Origin: Rubrivivax sp. SCN 71-131
GTDB taxonomy: Bacteria; Pseudomonadota; Gammaproteobacteria; Burkholderiales; Burkholderiaceae_C
Assembly (NCBI GenBank): GCA_001724995.1
Contig: MEFD01000019.1
Coordinates: 1 to 64,000 of the forward strand
DNA: 64,000 bases
Direction of reading: 5' to 3'
Made by a program: the position numbers and the translations under genes
In this document: positions 44,749-54,052 of the stretch, piece after piece
Layout of the letters: every line of letters starts with the position of its first letter
How positions within the stretch are numbered: the first letter of the stretch is position 1
The notes under the pieces: generated by a model
Told to the model about the DNA's origin: nothing
Seen by the model: only the letters and a program-made list of their open reading frames with translations
Database searches by the model: none

Positions 44749-45915
44749 TCATATGCGCGCGAGGCGCTCGAGCGCCTGCTGCAGCGTCTGGTCCTGCTTG
44801 GCAAAGCACAGGCGCACGATGCCCTGCTCGAAGCCGCCGTCGTAGAAGGCCGAGAGCGGGATCGCCGCCACGCCGATCTCGCGCGTGAGCCAGCGGCAGA
44901 AGTCGGCTTCGCCCAGGCGGCTGACGGCGCGGTAGTCCACGCACTGGAAGTAGCTGCCCTGGGTGTTCAGCGGCACGAGCCGGGTGCGCGCCACACCCTC
45001 GCGGAAGAGGTCGCGCTTGCGCTGGTAGAAGGCCGGCAGCGCGCGGTAGGGCTCGGGGTCGACCAGGTACCGTGCCAGGCCGTGCTGCATCGGCGTGTTG
45101 ACGGTGAAGACGTTGAACTGATGCACCTTGCGGAACTCGGCCATCAGCGGCGCGGGGGCCGCGACGGTGCCGACCTTCCAGCCGGTGACGTGAAAGGTCT
45201 TGCCGAAGCTGGAGATGACGAAGGCGCGCGCTGCGAGCCCCGGCAGGCTGCTGGCGCTGACATGCGGCTCGCCGTCGAACACCATGTGCTCGTACACCTC
45301 GTCGCTGATGAGCAAGATGTCGGTGGGCGCCAGCAGCGCCTCCAGGGCCTGCATCTCCTGGCGCGTCCAGACGGTGGCGGTGGGGTTGTGCGGCGAGTTC
45401 AGCATGAGCGCGCGCGTGCGCGGCGTGATCGCTGCGGCGATGCGCGCGAAGTCGGGGCGAAAGCTCCCCGGCACCAAGGGCGCGCGCACGACCACGCCGC
45501 CGCAGAGCTCGATGCTCGGCGCGTAGCTGTCGTAGCAGGGTTCGAGCACGATGACCTCGTCGCCGGGGTGCACGCAGCACAGCACCGCGGTGAGGATGGC
45601 CTGCGTCGCGCCCGCGGTGACGGTGATCTCGGTGTCGGCGTCGTAGCGGCGGCCGTAGAGTGCCTCGATCTTCTGCGTCACCACCTGGCGCAGCGCGGGC
45701 ACGCCGGGCATCGGCGGATACTGGTTGTGGCCCGCGCGCATCGCGGCCGCGACCTGCTCGACCAGGTTCGGGTCGCAGTCGAAGTCCGGAAAGCCCTGGC
45801 CGAGATTGACGGCGCCGTGTTCGCTCGCCAGGGCCGACATGACGCTGAAGATCGTGGTGCCGACCTGCGGCAGGCGCGAGGCGATGGTGGGGGTGCGGGC
45901 GGGGATGATGCTCAT
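44749..45915 (-). CDS. Pyridoxal-phosphate aminotransferase (methionine/YbdL type)
   Basis: This is a 388-residue class I/II aminotransferase. The N-terminal NLGQGFPDFDCDP is typical of methionine aminotransferase (YbdL) and kynurenine aminotransferase. Cofactor-binding features are GATQAILTAV, NSPHNPTATV, the ISDEVYEHM Asp-Tyr pair, and the Schiff-base Lys in SSFGKTFHVTGWKVG. ATG 45915 is used. It lies on the same strand as cysB but 62 bases downstream, so could be at the end of that transcript. Confidence 0.92.
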   Translation of the reverse strand: MSIIPARTPTIASRLPQVGTTIFSVMSALASEHGAVNLGQGFPDFDCDPNLVEQVAAAMRAGHNQYPPMPGVPALRQVVTQKIEALYGRRYDADTEITVTAGATQAILTAVLCCVHPGDEVIVLEPCYDSYAPSIELCGGVVVRAPLVPGSFRPDFARIAAAITPRTRALMLNSPHNPTATVWTRQEMQALEALLAPTDILLISDEVYEHMVFDGEPHVSASSLPGLAARAFVISSFGKTFHVTGWKVGTVAAPAPLMAEFRKVHQFNVFTVNTPMQHGLARYLVDPEPYRALPAFYQRKRDLFREGVARTRLVPLNTQGSYFQCVDYRAVSRLGEADFCRWLTREIGVAAIPLSAFYDGGFEQGIVRLCFAKQDQTLQQALERLARI

Positions 45916-45977
45916 GGTGGTGAAGCGTGGGTGATGCCTGCGCCGGCCGGCGCGGGCGTGCGCCGGGGCCGGCGGCG

Positions 45978-46928
45978 TCAGAGGACGTAGTCGCCGGCGT
46001 CGGCCTCGCCGCTCATCGCGCGCTGGATCAGCGGCGCGGAGAGCCGCTCGGAGAGCAGCTCGGCAAAGGCGAAGACGAACTGCCGCAGGTAGGCGCCGCG
46101 CTTGAAGGCCACGCGCGTGGTGTTGGGCCCGAACAGGTGGCCCAGGGGCCGCGCCACGAGGGATGGACCGAGCGCGTCGCCCTGGGCGGCCAGCTCGGTG
46201 ACGATGCCTGCGCCCATGCCCGCGCGCACGTAGGTCATGATGACGTCGGAATCGATGCCTTCCAGAGCCACCTGCGGCTTCAGCCGCGCGCGCGCGAAGG
46301 CGTGGTCGATACGCGTGCGACCGGTCATCGTCGGGTGGTAGAGCACCAGCGGCACCGTCGCCAGCTGCTCGATCGTCGGGCGCTCCACGCCGGCCAGTGC
46401 GTGGCCCGCGGGCACCACCATCACGTGCTGCCACTCGTAGCAGGGCAGGGTGAGCAGTTCCTCGTGTGCGGCCAGCGCCTCGGTGGCGATGCCGACGTCG
46501 GCGACATCGTCCAGCAGCATGCGCGCCACCTGCTCGGGCATGCCCTGGTGCAGCACCACTTGCACCTTGGGAAAGCGTCGGCGCAGCTCGGTCAGGCGCT
46601 GCGGCAGGTAGTAGCGCGCCTGCGTGTGCGTGGTGGCGATGGAGAGCGTGCCGGCGTCCTGCTTCGAGTACTCCTCGCCGATGCGCTTGAGGTTGGCGAC
46701 CTCGCGCATGATGACTTCCACCGACTTCAGCACCAGCTGCCCGGGTTCGGTGACGCGGCGCAGCCGTTTGCCGTGGCGGGCGAAGATGTCCACGCCCAGC
46801 TCCTCCTCGAGCTCGAGGATGGCCTTGCTGATGCCGGGCTGCGAGGTATAGAGCGCCTTGGCGGTCTCGGTGAGGTTGAGGTTGCGGCGCACCGCCTCCT
46901 GCACGAAGCGGAACTGGTGCAGGTTCAT
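45978..46928 (-). CDS. cysB: CysB-type LysR-family regulator
   Basis: This is a 316-residue LysR regulator with the CysB/Cbl signature: NLHQFRFVQEAVRRNLNLTETAKALYTSQPGIS (seen as RFVQEAVRRNLNLTETAK), followed by a C-terminal effector domain (IATTHTQARYYLP, GIATEALAAHEEL). It should control sulfate assimilation or cysteine synthesis with acetylserine or a relative as ligand. Its ATG overlaps the stop of cbiX (ATGA), tying it to siroheme metal insertion, which the sulfite reductase it regulates needs. Confidence 0.93.
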   Translation of the reverse strand: MNLHQFRFVQEAVRRNLNLTETAKALYTSQPGISKAILELEEELGVDIFARHGKRLRRVTEPGQLVLKSVEVIMREVANLKRIGEEYSKQDAGTLSIATTHTQARYYLPQRLTELRRRFPKVQVVLHQGMPEQVARMLLDDVADVGIATEALAAHEELLTLPCYEWQHVMVVPAGHALAGVERPTIEQLATVPLVLYHPTMTGRTRIDHAFARARLKPQVALEGIDSDVIMTYVRAGMGAGIVTELAAQGDALGPSLVARPLGHLFGPNTTRVAFKRGAYLRQFVFAFAELLSERLSAPLIQRAMSGEADAGDYVL

Positions 46929-47305
46929 GGCTCCTCCGTCGCGTCGAGCAGCGCCAGTGCGTGCTCGGTGATCGCCTGCTGCACGGCCTCGACCTCGCCG
47001 AGCGCGGCGTGCGCGTGCACGTGCAGCCCCGGGTGCTGCTGCTGCAGCGCCTGCAGCAGCCGCGGCAGCTCCTGGCGCAGGTGGCTGCCGACCCCGAGGA
47101 AGGCCGGCAGCAGCTCGATGCGCCTGCAACCCAGCTGCACCAGCTCGGCGGCCGCGGCGTTCAGGTCGGGGTGCTGCTGCTCGAGGAAGGCCAGGCGCAG
47201 CGCCAGACCCGGCCGGCGTGCCTGGATCCGCGCCGCGGCCTGCTGCAGCGGCGCGGCCCAGCGCGGGTCGCGTCCGCCGTGGGCAAAGAGGATCAGGCCG
47301 TGCAT
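46925..47305 (-). CDS. cbiX: Sirohydrochlorin cobalto/ferrochelatase (CbiX/SirB type)
   Basis: This is a 126-residue chelatase with the family motif LILFAHGGRDPRW (His in the metal site) and ELLPAFLGVGSHLRQELP. In aerobic betaproteobacteria such an enzyme inserts iron for siroheme. ATG 47305 is chosen from conservation; an in-frame ATG at 47344 overlaps the lptG stop (ATGA) and would add 13 residues, so translational coupling to lptG cannot be excluded. Next on the strand is cysB, overlapping by four bases. Confidence 0.85.
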   Translation of the reverse strand: MHGLILFAHGGRDPRWAAPLQQAAARIQARRPGLALRLAFLEQQHPDLNAAAAELVQLGCRRIELLPAFLGVGSHLRQELPRLLQALQQQHPGLHVHAHAALGEVEAVQQAITEHALALLDATEEP

Positions 47306-47340
47306 GGAGGCGGGCGCAGGTGGGCGGCAGGACAGGGGGG

Positions 47341-48477
47341 TCATCGATAGCGCACCAGCCACGCGAATGCGGCCAGCGAGAGCAGCAGGAAGAGCAGGCT
47401 CGGGGCCGCGGCCACGACCCAGGGCGTCCAGCCGCGCAGCATACCCAGGTGGCCGGCGAGGTTGTTGAGCAGCACGAAGCCGATGCCCAGCATGATGCCG
47501 CCAAAGACCTTCAGGCTGACCCCGGCGGTGCGCGCGTGCAGATAGGCGAATGGCAGCGCCAGCGCCACCATGACGAGGCAGGACAGCGGGTACAGCGCCT
47601 TCTTCCAGAAGCGGATCGCCACCTGCTGCGAGGCCTGCGCCTGCTCGTCGAGGTGGCGCGAGTAGCGCCAGAGCTCGATCGTCGTCATCGAGGTCAGCGG
47701 CAGCACCGCGGCAGCGACGACGGCGGCGTCGAGATCGCTGTCGAACTCGACCTCGGGCAGATGGGTGTCGGTGATGTGCCGCGCGGCGTGCACGCCCGCG
47801 GCCGATGCCGCCCCGTCCTCGGCCGCCGGCCAGCTCGTCACCTGCACGTCGTGCAGCTGCCAGCGGCCGTGGCGGTCGACGCGGGCCCCGCGCGCGCTGG
47901 CGCGCGCGAGCAGCCGTCCGCTGTTGTCGAACTCGAACACGCGCACGTCCTGCAGCAGGCCGTCACGACTGATGCGGGCGACGTTGATCGAGACGCTGCG
48001 CGCGCCCTCGGGCGTGAGGCGATGGCCCTTCAGCCACGCGCCGGCACCGGCAATGCGGCGCTCGCCGTCGAAGCGCGCGGCCAGTTGCAGCGACGCCTGC
48101 TCGGCCGCGGGCGTGATGAAGTCGCCGACGACGAAGTTCAGCGCCCCGAAGGCCAGGCCGATGAGCGCGAGCAGCTTCAGGGCGCGCCCGGGACCCAGGC
48201 CGCCGGTGCGCAGGATCGTGTACTCGGAGGCCTGCGCCATGCGCGCCAGCGCGTAGATGCTGCCGATGAGCACGGCGATCGGCAGCAGGTCGTAGAGATG
48301 GCCGGGAACGGCGTAGAGCACCGTCAGCGCGACGTGCCAGGGCGCGCGCCCCTGGCGGCCGATCTGGTCGAGGTCGTCGACGAAGTCGATGAAGAAGAAG
48401 AGCGAGAGGAAGGCCACGGCGACGAAGCCCACCGAGGCGCCGATGTCGCGGTAGAAGAGTCGGCGGACGGTCCTCAC
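47341..48477 (-). CDS. lptG: LPS export permease LptG
   Basis: This is a 378-residue inner-membrane permease of the LptBFG transporter that extracts lipopolysaccharide. Membrane helices are at about 15-35, 60-80, 98-120 and four near the C terminus, with a periplasmic beta-jellyroll between. The N-terminal YRDIGASVGFVAVAFLSLFFFIDF and the conserved coupling region EYTILRTGGLGPGRALKLL are visible. The start is GTG 48477. It follows lptF, 36 bases upstream. Confidence 0.93.
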   Translation of the reverse strand: MRTVRRLFYRDIGASVGFVAVAFLSLFFFIDFVDDLDQIGRQGRAPWHVALTVLYAVPGHLYDLLPIAVLIGSIYALARMAQASEYTILRTGGLGPGRALKLLALIGLAFGALNFVVGDFITPAAEQASLQLAARFDGERRIAGAGAWLKGHRLTPEGARSVSINVARISRDGLLQDVRVFEFDNSGRLLARASARGARVDRHGRWQLHDVQVTSWPAAEDGAASAAGVHAARHITDTHLPEVEFDSDLDAAVVAAAVLPLTSMTTIELWRYSRHLDEQAQASQQVAIRFWKKALYPLSCLVMVALALPFAYLHARTAGVSLKVFGGIMLGIGFVLLNNLAGHLGMLRGWTPWVVAAAPSLLFLLLSLAAFAWLVRYR

Positions 48478-48513
48478 GCCTGGGTCCTCGGGTCGACGCG
48501 CATGCCCGTCCTC

Positions 48514-49611
48514 TCACGCCGCCGCGGCGCGAGGGCGCCCCGGCAGGTGCAGTGTCGCGGCGTGCTCGCGCCACCACAGCAGCGCGAGCGCGAATGCGAG
48601 GCAGCCGCCGTGCACGGTCACCAGTGCCATGCCCAGCGTGGCGCGCCCGTTGGCGACCCAGGCCTGTGTCAGGTTGACGAGGTTGAAGTAGACGACGAAG
48701 GCCAGCAGCGCCAGCAGCAGGCTCCAGTTGTTCGGCCGCCGCGGGTTGGTGGCGGCCAGGCCCACGCCCAGCAGCAGCAGGTTGGCGCTGGCCAGCAGCA
48801 TCCCCAGGCGCCAGGCGAGTTCGCCCTGGTTCTGCGGCGTCGGCTCGCGCAGCAGTTGCAGCGTCGGCAGCGCGCGCGGCGGGCGCGCCTGCGCCTGGCG
48901 CGCGACCTTTTCCTGCACCAGCAGGCGGTAGCTCTCGAAGCGCGCCAGCGTGCGCTCGCCGCTGGCGCTGTCGGTGTCGTTGCGCTGTCCCTGCTCGAGC
49001 ACCAGCCAGCGCTCGTCGCCCACGGTCTGCAGGTGACCGGCGTGCGCCGACGTCAGGCTCTCGCCGCGCTCCTGCTGCGCGAGCACGAAGACGTTGCGCG
49101 CCTGCGCGCTGTCGGCGCGATGGCGCTCGATGAAGAACACGCGCCGCCCGTCGGCGGAGGTCTGGAACACGCCCGGCGCCACGCGCGAGAGATCGGAGCG
49201 CTGCGCATAGCGGTCGCGCAGGTCGTAGGTGTTGCGGTTGCCCCAGGGCCACACCAGCAGAAGCAGCACGGCGATGACGAGCAGCACCGGCCACGCCGTG
49301 CGCAGCACCGGGCGCAGGAAGCGCGCGATGCCGATGCCGCCGCCGAACCAGATCACCATCTCGCTGTCGCGGTACATGCGGCCGAGGGTGACGACGATGG
49401 CCACGAACATCGACAGGCAGAGCATCGTCGGCAGGTGCCCGAGCGCCGTGTAGCCGAGCACGAGCACGACGTCCTGCGGCGACACCGTGCCCTTGGCCGC
49501 CAGGCCGACCGTGCGCAGCAGGAACATCGTCAGCACGATGGTGAGGATGACCACCAGGGTCGCGCCGAAGCTGCGCGAGAGCTCACGACGCACCGTTGAA
49601 TCGACTAACAT
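48514..49611 (-). CDS. lptF: LPS export permease LptF
   Basis: This is a 365-residue partner permease. It begins STVRRELSRSFGATLVVILT, has the coupling stretch MYRDSEMVIWFGGGIGIARF, a periplasmic domain (about 120-255), and C-terminal helices. ATG 49611 is preceded by GGGGG. It is divergent from pepA, a conserved arrangement in beta- and gammaproteobacteria. Confidence 0.94.
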   Translation of the reverse strand: MLVDSTVRRELSRSFGATLVVILTIVLTMFLLRTVGLAAKGTVSPQDVVLVLGYTALGHLPTMLCLSMFVAIVVTLGRMYRDSEMVIWFGGGIGIARFLRPVLRTAWPVLLVIAVLLLLVWPWGNRNTYDLRDRYAQRSDLSRVAPGVFQTSADGRRVFFIERHRADSAQARNVFVLAQQERGESLTSAHAGHLQTVGDERWLVLEQGQRNDTDSASGERTLARFESYRLLVQEKVARQAQARPPRALPTLQLLREPTPQNQGELAWRLGMLLASANLLLLGVGLAATNPRRPNNWSLLLALLAFVVYFNLVNLTQAWVANGRATLGMALVTVHGGCLAFALALLWWREHAATLHLPGRPRAAAA

Positions 49612-49716
49612 CCCCCGCTTTTCCCCTATGGCGGCGCGTGCCCCGCCGGCCCGGCGCGAGGCGTCTTCGAGACCGCGCCCGGGCCGCCGCACGCAGGCCG
49701 CGTCGAAAGAAGAATT

Positions 49717-51207
49717 ATGGACTTCAAGACCCTGCAGGCGCCCAAGGACGGGCTGTGCGCGATTTCCGCCGACGCCTTGCTGCTGGTGCTCGCTGCCGGC
49801 TCCGTCCCGGCCTCGCTGGAGGCCACGCTGGCCGCTGCCGTGAAGGGCGCCGTGGACGCCGGCGACCTCGCGCTCGAAGCCGGCCGCGCGCTCTACCTGC
49901 ACCGCGTGCCGGGGCTCAAGGCGACGCGGCTGGCGGTGACGGTGTGTGCCGCGTCGGCGGCGCCGGCGGCCTGGCGCAAGGCGCTGGCGGCGGGCATGGC
50001 GCTGCTCAAGGGAGGCGGCGCGCGGCATGTCGCCGTCGCCCTCGTCGGTGCCGACGCGGGTGCCGAGCACGCCGAAGCGCTCGTCGCCCTGGCCGAGGAC
50101 GCGACCTACGTCTACCGCCACACCAAGCCGAGCGCCCCGGCGGCCTCGCGCCTCGAGCGCCTGAGCCTGGTGTGCGAGAAGGCGCAGGCCAAGGCGATCG
50201 AGGCGGGGCTGGCGCGCGGGCGCGCCATCGCCGCGGGCGTGGCGCTGGCGCGCGAACTCGCCAACCGGCCCGCCAACCACTGCACGCCCTCGCACCTGGC
50301 CGCCGAGGCGCGCGCGCTGGCGCGGCGCCACGCGCGGCTCGCGGTGCAGGTGCTGGAGCGCAAGGACGCCGAGAAGCTCGGCATGGGGGCCTTCCTCGCC
50401 GTCGCGCAGGCCTCGCACCAGGCGCCGAAGTTCATCGTGCTGCGTTGGCAGGGTGCGGGCACGACCAAGGTGGCCAGGGCGCCCAAGGCGGCCAAGGCCC
50501 CGGTGGTGCTCGTCGGCAAGGGCATCACCTTCGACACCGGCGGCGTCTCGCTCAAGCCCGCGCCCGAGATGGACGAGATGAAGTTCGACATGGGCGGCGC
50601 GGCGAGCGTGCTCGGCACCTTTGCCGCCGTGGCCGAACTGGGCCTGGCGATCGACCTCGTGGGCCTCGTCCCGGCGTGCGAGAACATGCCCGGCGGCGGC
50701 GCCGTGAAACCCGGCGACGTCGTCAAGAGCCTCTCCGGCCAGACGATCGAGATCCTCAACACCGACGCCGAGGGCCGGCTCATCCTCTGCGATGCGCTGA
50801 CCTATGCCGAACGCTTCAAGCCCGCCGCGGTGGTCGACATCGCCACGCTCACCGGCGCCTGCGTGATCGCGCTTGGCCACCATCGCAGCGGCCTCTTCAG
50901 CACGGACGAGGCGCTCGCCGCCTCGCTGCTGGAGGCCGGCGAGCGCGCAGGCGACCTTGCCTGGCGCCTGCCGCTGGACGAGGCCTACGACGAGGCGCTG
51001 AAGAGCAACTTTGCCGACATGGGCAACGTCGGCGGCCGCCCGGGCGGCGCGATCACCGCGGCCAAGTTCCTGCAACGCTTCGCGTCCAGGTACGGCTGGG
51101 CGCACCTGGACATCGCCGGCACGGCCTGGAAGTCGGGCAAGGAGAAGGGGGCCACGGGGCGCCCGGTGCCGCTGCTCACCCACTTCCTGATCGCGCGCGC
51201 CGGCTGA
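49717..51207 (+). CDS. pepA: Leucyl aminopeptidase
   Basis: This is a 496-residue M17 zinc aminopeptidase; E. coli PepA is also a DNA-binding protein. The metal and signature regions are GKGITFDTGGVSLKPAPEMD and NTDAEGRLIL. An N-terminal domain of about 170 residues precedes the catalytic half. ATG 49717 has GAAGAA upstream rather than a strong Shine-Dalgarno. holC follows 25 bases after, the usual pair. Confidence 0.96.
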   Translation: MDFKTLQAPKDGLCAISADALLLVLAAGSVPASLEATLAAAVKGAVDAGDLALEAGRALYLHRVPGLKATRLAVTVCAASAAPAAWRKALAAGMALLKGGGARHVAVALVGADAGAEHAEALVALAEDATYVYRHTKPSAPAASRLERLSLVCEKAQAKAIEAGLARGRAIAAGVALARELANRPANHCTPSHLAAEARALARRHARLAVQVLERKDAEKLGMGAFLAVAQASHQAPKFIVLRWQGAGTTKVARAPKAAKAPVVLVGKGITFDTGGVSLKPAPEMDEMKFDMGGAASVLGTFAAVAELGLAIDLVGLVPACENMPGGGAVKPGDVVKSLSGQTIEILNTDAEGRLILCDALTYAERFKPAAVVDIATLTGACVIALGHHRSGLFSTDEALAASLLEAGERAGDLAWRLPLDEAYDEALKSNFADMGNVGGRPGGAITAAKFLQRFASRYGWAHLDIAGTAWKSGKEKGATGRPVPLLTHFLIARAG

Positions 51208-51232
51208 GGCCGCTGCGCCCGCTGCGCCGCGC

Positions 51233-51682
51233 ATGATGCCCAAGGTCGAGTTCCACACCGGCGTTGCCGACGAGCTGGAATTTGCCTGCCGCCTGCTGCG
51301 CAAGGCCTATCGCGCGGGCGCGCGCGTCGTCGTGCTTGCGCCGGCCGCACGACTGCAGCGCCTGGACCGCGAACTCTGGACCGTGTTCGAGCGCGACTTC
51401 ATCCCGCACCTGCGCGTGCCGGCGCAGGCCGAGGCCTCGGCCCAGGCCTTGCGCACGCCGATCTGGCTCGTCGACGGCGAGCCGCCCGAAGGCCATCCGC
51501 CCGTGCTGGTGAACCTGGACGCGGCGCTGCCCAGCCGCCTGCAGGCCTTCGCGCGCATCATCGAGATCGTCGGCCCCGACGCCGATGCCGCGCGTCGCGG
51601 ACGCGCGCACTGGCGCGCCTACAAGGCCGCCGGCGTGCCGCTGATCCATCACGCCGCGGCGACGGAGGGCGCGCATGGCTGA
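51233..51682 (+). CDS. holC: DNA polymerase III chi subunit
   Basis: This is a 149-residue clamp-loader accessory that binds SSB. It contains VEFHTGVADELEFACRLLRKAYRAGARV and TPIWLVDGEPPEGHPPVLVNL regions typical of HolC. ATG at 51233 or the next codon 51236 may start it. The last eight bases overlap the following gene, so the two are probably co-translated. Confidence 0.93.
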   Translation: MMPKVEFHTGVADELEFACRLLRKAYRAGARVVVLAPAARLQRLDRELWTVFERDFIPHLRVPAQAEASAQALRTPIWLVDGEPPEGHPPVLVNLDAALPSRLQAFARIIEIVGPDADAARRGRAHWRAYKAAGVPLIHHAAATEGAHG

Positions 51683-52052
51683 TCCGCGCGCCCGTCCGCC
51701 AGCCGCACGTCTGCCGACCCTGACCGAGGTGATGCAGGAAGGCGGCGCCGCGCCGACGCCGCGCAGCGCCGCCGAAGTCCCGGCTCCGTCCGCGGACGAG
51801 GCCGATGGCGCCGCCGCAGGCCGCGAGACCGGGGTGCCGGACCAAGCCGGCATCGTCGAAGCGGTGATGAGCCGCCTGCAGCCGCGCATCGACCTGATGC
51901 TCGAGTACCGGCTGCGCGAGGCCCTGGCGCCGCTGCTGGCGCGCGCCACCGACGCCATCCTGCAGGACGCGCGCACGGAGCTCGCGCGCACGTTGCGCGA
52001 CGTCGTCGCGCGCGCCGTCAGCCAGGAAATCGTGCGCCGCCGCCTGAAGTGA
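51675..52052 (+). CDS. Unknown protein, probably coiled-coil
   Basis: This is a 125-residue protein downstream of holC. Residues about 70-125 are a continuous amphipathic helix (LMLEYRLREALAPLLARATD, then ARTELARTLRDVVARAVSQ). The N half is Pro/Ala-rich and probably disordered. It overlaps holC by eight bases, which suggests a linked role, but no family is recognised. Confidence 0.7.
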   Translation: MADPRARPPAARLPTLTEVMQEGGAAPTPRSAAEVPAPSADEADGAAAGRETGVPDQAGIVEAVMSRLQPRIDLMLEYRLREALAPLLARATDAILQDARTELARTLRDVVARAVSQEIVRRRLK

Positions 52053-52058
52053 ACATGG

Positions 52059-52075
52059 GGCCGACCCTGTCGGCC
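52059..52075 (+). terminator. Hairpin after the pepA-holC group
   Basis: GGCCGAC-CCT-GTCGGCC is a perfect 7-bp stem seven bases after the stop. There is no T-run, so it may be a Rho-dependent end or mRNA stabiliser. Confidence 0.45.
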
Positions 52076-52220
52076 GCGCCGCGCCACGCCGCGTTGTAGG
52101 GCGGCGACGCACCCGCTCGAAATCCCCATGAGGGACGCCTGGCCGGTTGCGGTATCGTCCGCCGCCTTTCATTCATTCTCGTTTGTCGGATCGACAACAA
52201 TCTGCATCGGAGGTTCGTTC

Positions 52221-53360
52221 ATGCAAGTCAAGTTCAATGCGATCGTCGGCGCCACGGTCATCCTGCTGGCAGGCTCGGCCTACGCACAGGACCTGGTCGT
52301 CAAGATCGGTCACGTCGGCCCGACCAGCGGCCCGATCGCCCACCTGGGCAAGGACAACGAGAACGGCGGACGTCTCGCGATCGAAGAGCTCAACGCCAAG
52401 GGCGTCACCATCGGCGGCAAGAAGGCGACCTTCGAACTGCTCGCCGAGGACGACGCCGCCGACCCGAAGCAGGGCACGGCTGCAGCGCAGAAGCTGGTCG
52501 ACTCCAAGGTCAACGGCGTTGTCGGCCACCTGAATTCGGGCACCACGATTCCGGCCTCGAAGATCTATTCGGATGCCGGCATCCCGCAGATCAGCCCCTC
52601 GTCGACCAACCCCAAGTACACCCGCCAGGGCTACAAGACCGCCTTCCGCGTCGTCGCCGACGACGTGCACCTGGGCGGCACGCTGGGCCGTTACGCCGTC
52701 AAGACGCTCAAGGCCAAGAACATCGCGGTCATCGATGACCGCACCGCCTACGGCCAGGGCCTGGCCGACGAGTTCGACAAGGCCGTCAAGGCCGCCGGCG
52801 GCAAGGTCGTCGGGCGCGAGTTCACCAACGACAAGGCGACCGACTTCACCGCCATCCTGACCAGCATCAAGGCCAAGAAGCCCGACGTCATCTTCTACGG
52901 CGGCATGGACGCGGTCGGTGGCCCGATGCTGCGCCAGATGAAGCAACTCGGCCTGAGCGTGAAGTTCATGGGCGGGGACGGCATCTGCACCGCCGAGCTG
53001 CCCAAGCTCGCCCAGGACGGCATCAGCGACGACCAGGTCGTGTGCGCCGAGGCCGGCGGGGTCGAGGGCGACTTCAAGAAGGCCGTGGCCGACTTCGACG
53101 CCCGCTATCAGAAGAAGTTCGGCACCAACGTCAAGCTCTACGCGCCCTACGTCTACGACGCCGTCAACGTGATGGTGGCGGCGATGGTCAAGGCCGGCTC
53201 TTCCGATCCGGCCAAGTACCTGCCCGAGCTGCACAAGATCGACTACAACGGCATCACCGGCCGGATCGCCTTCGACAACAAGGGCGACATCAAGAACGGT
53301 GCGCTGACGCTCTACACCTTCAAGGGCGGCCAGCGTTCGCAGATCGCGATCGTGCGCTGA
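52221..53360 (+). CDS. livK: Branched-chain amino acid ABC transporter binding protein
   Basis: This is a 379-residue periplasmic binding protein of the Leu/Ile/Val family. The signal is VGATVILLAGSAYAQ, then DLVVKIGHVGPTSGPIA. Family segments are VVGHLNSGTTIPASKIYSD and NIAVIDDRTAYGQGLADEF. CGGAGG precedes ATG 52221. No permease or ATPase is adjacent, so it would work with a transporter elsewhere. The substrate could be Leu/Ile/Val or another small solute. Confidence 0.92.
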   Translation: MQVKFNAIVGATVILLAGSAYAQDLVVKIGHVGPTSGPIAHLGKDNENGGRLAIEELNAKGVTIGGKKATFELLAEDDAADPKQGTAAAQKLVDSKVNGVVGHLNSGTTIPASKIYSDAGIPQISPSSTNPKYTRQGYKTAFRVVADDVHLGGTLGRYAVKTLKAKNIAVIDDRTAYGQGLADEFDKAVKAAGGKVVGREFTNDKATDFTAILTSIKAKKPDVIFYGGMDAVGGPMLRQMKQLGLSVKFMGGDGICTAELPKLAQDGISDDQVVCAEAGGVEGDFKKAVADFDARYQKKFGTNVKLYAPYVYDAVNVMVAAMVKAGSSDPAKYLPELHKIDYNGITGRIAFDNKGDIKNGALTLYTFKGGQRSQIAIVR

Positions 53361-53403
53361 CCCTGCGCGCGATGCGCCCGCCGAGGGCGCACCGGTGCAA
53401 GGA

Positions 53404-53429
53404 ACAAGGGGCGCTGCGGCGCCCCTTGT
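53404..53429 (+). terminator. Hairpin terminator after livK
   Basis: A perfect 11-bp stem (53404-53414/53419-53429) with a four-base TGCG loop lies about 45 bases after the livK stop. The 3' flank is CGCG rather than T-rich, so it is an incomplete intrinsic terminator. Confidence 0.55.
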
Positions 53430-53509
53430 CGCGTCCGCACGAAGTCCGGCTTTGGTCCCAGAGGCCGTTTGAAGGCGCCGCCGCGGCGGCCGCACCCCGA
53501 GCAGCAAGC

Positions 53510-53902
53510 ATGCAACGCCGTCTCATCAGTTCCGGTTCGAGCTTCGAGGACGAGATCGCCTATTCCCGGGCGGTGGTCCAGGGCGATTGGATCTTCGTCT
53601 CCGGCACGACCGGCTTCGACTACGCCACGATGACGATTTCGCCGTCCGTGCAGGAACAGGCCAGGCAGTCCCTCGAGAACATCGCGCACGCCTTGCGCCA
53701 GGCCGGGGCGTCGCTGGCGGACGTCGTGCGAGTGCGCTACATCGTTCCGAACGGCGACGATTTCGAGAAGTGCTGGCCGGTCTTGCGCCAGTACTTCGGT
53801 GCCGTGAAGCCCGCGGCCACGATGATCTCGGCCCGGCTGCTCGACCCGCGCATGCTCATCGAGATCGAGGTCACGGCGCGGCGTCGGCAGCCATCCTGCT
53901 GA
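53510..53902 (+). CDS. RidA-family imine/enamine deaminase
   Basis: This is a 130-residue member of the RidA/YjgF superfamily, which destroys reactive 2-aminoacrylate-type intermediates. Motifs are SGTTGFDYATMTISP, ALRQAGASLADVVRVRYIVP and the C-terminal ARLLDPRMLIEIEVTA, where the Arg and Glu bind the substrate. ATG 53510 is used. It sits before a decayed amino-acid racemase on the same strand. Confidence 0.9.
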   Translation: MQRRLISSGSSFEDEIAYSRAVVQGDWIFVSGTTGFDYATMTISPSVQEQARQSLENIAHALRQAGASLADVVRVRYIVPNGDDFEKCWPVLRQYFGAVKPAATMISARLLDPRMLIEIEVTARRRQPSC

Positions 53903-54052
53903 GGGAGCGGAGACCGTCTGCATCTTCCGCCTCGCGGGCCAGGTGCCATCCCGGAGCCGGCCCCTCGGCTCGAACTCCGGCGTCATGCACCGCCGCGGGC
54001 GAGGTTGATGCAGGCATTGGGCGCCACAGTCACGCATCGGAGCGACAGGAGC

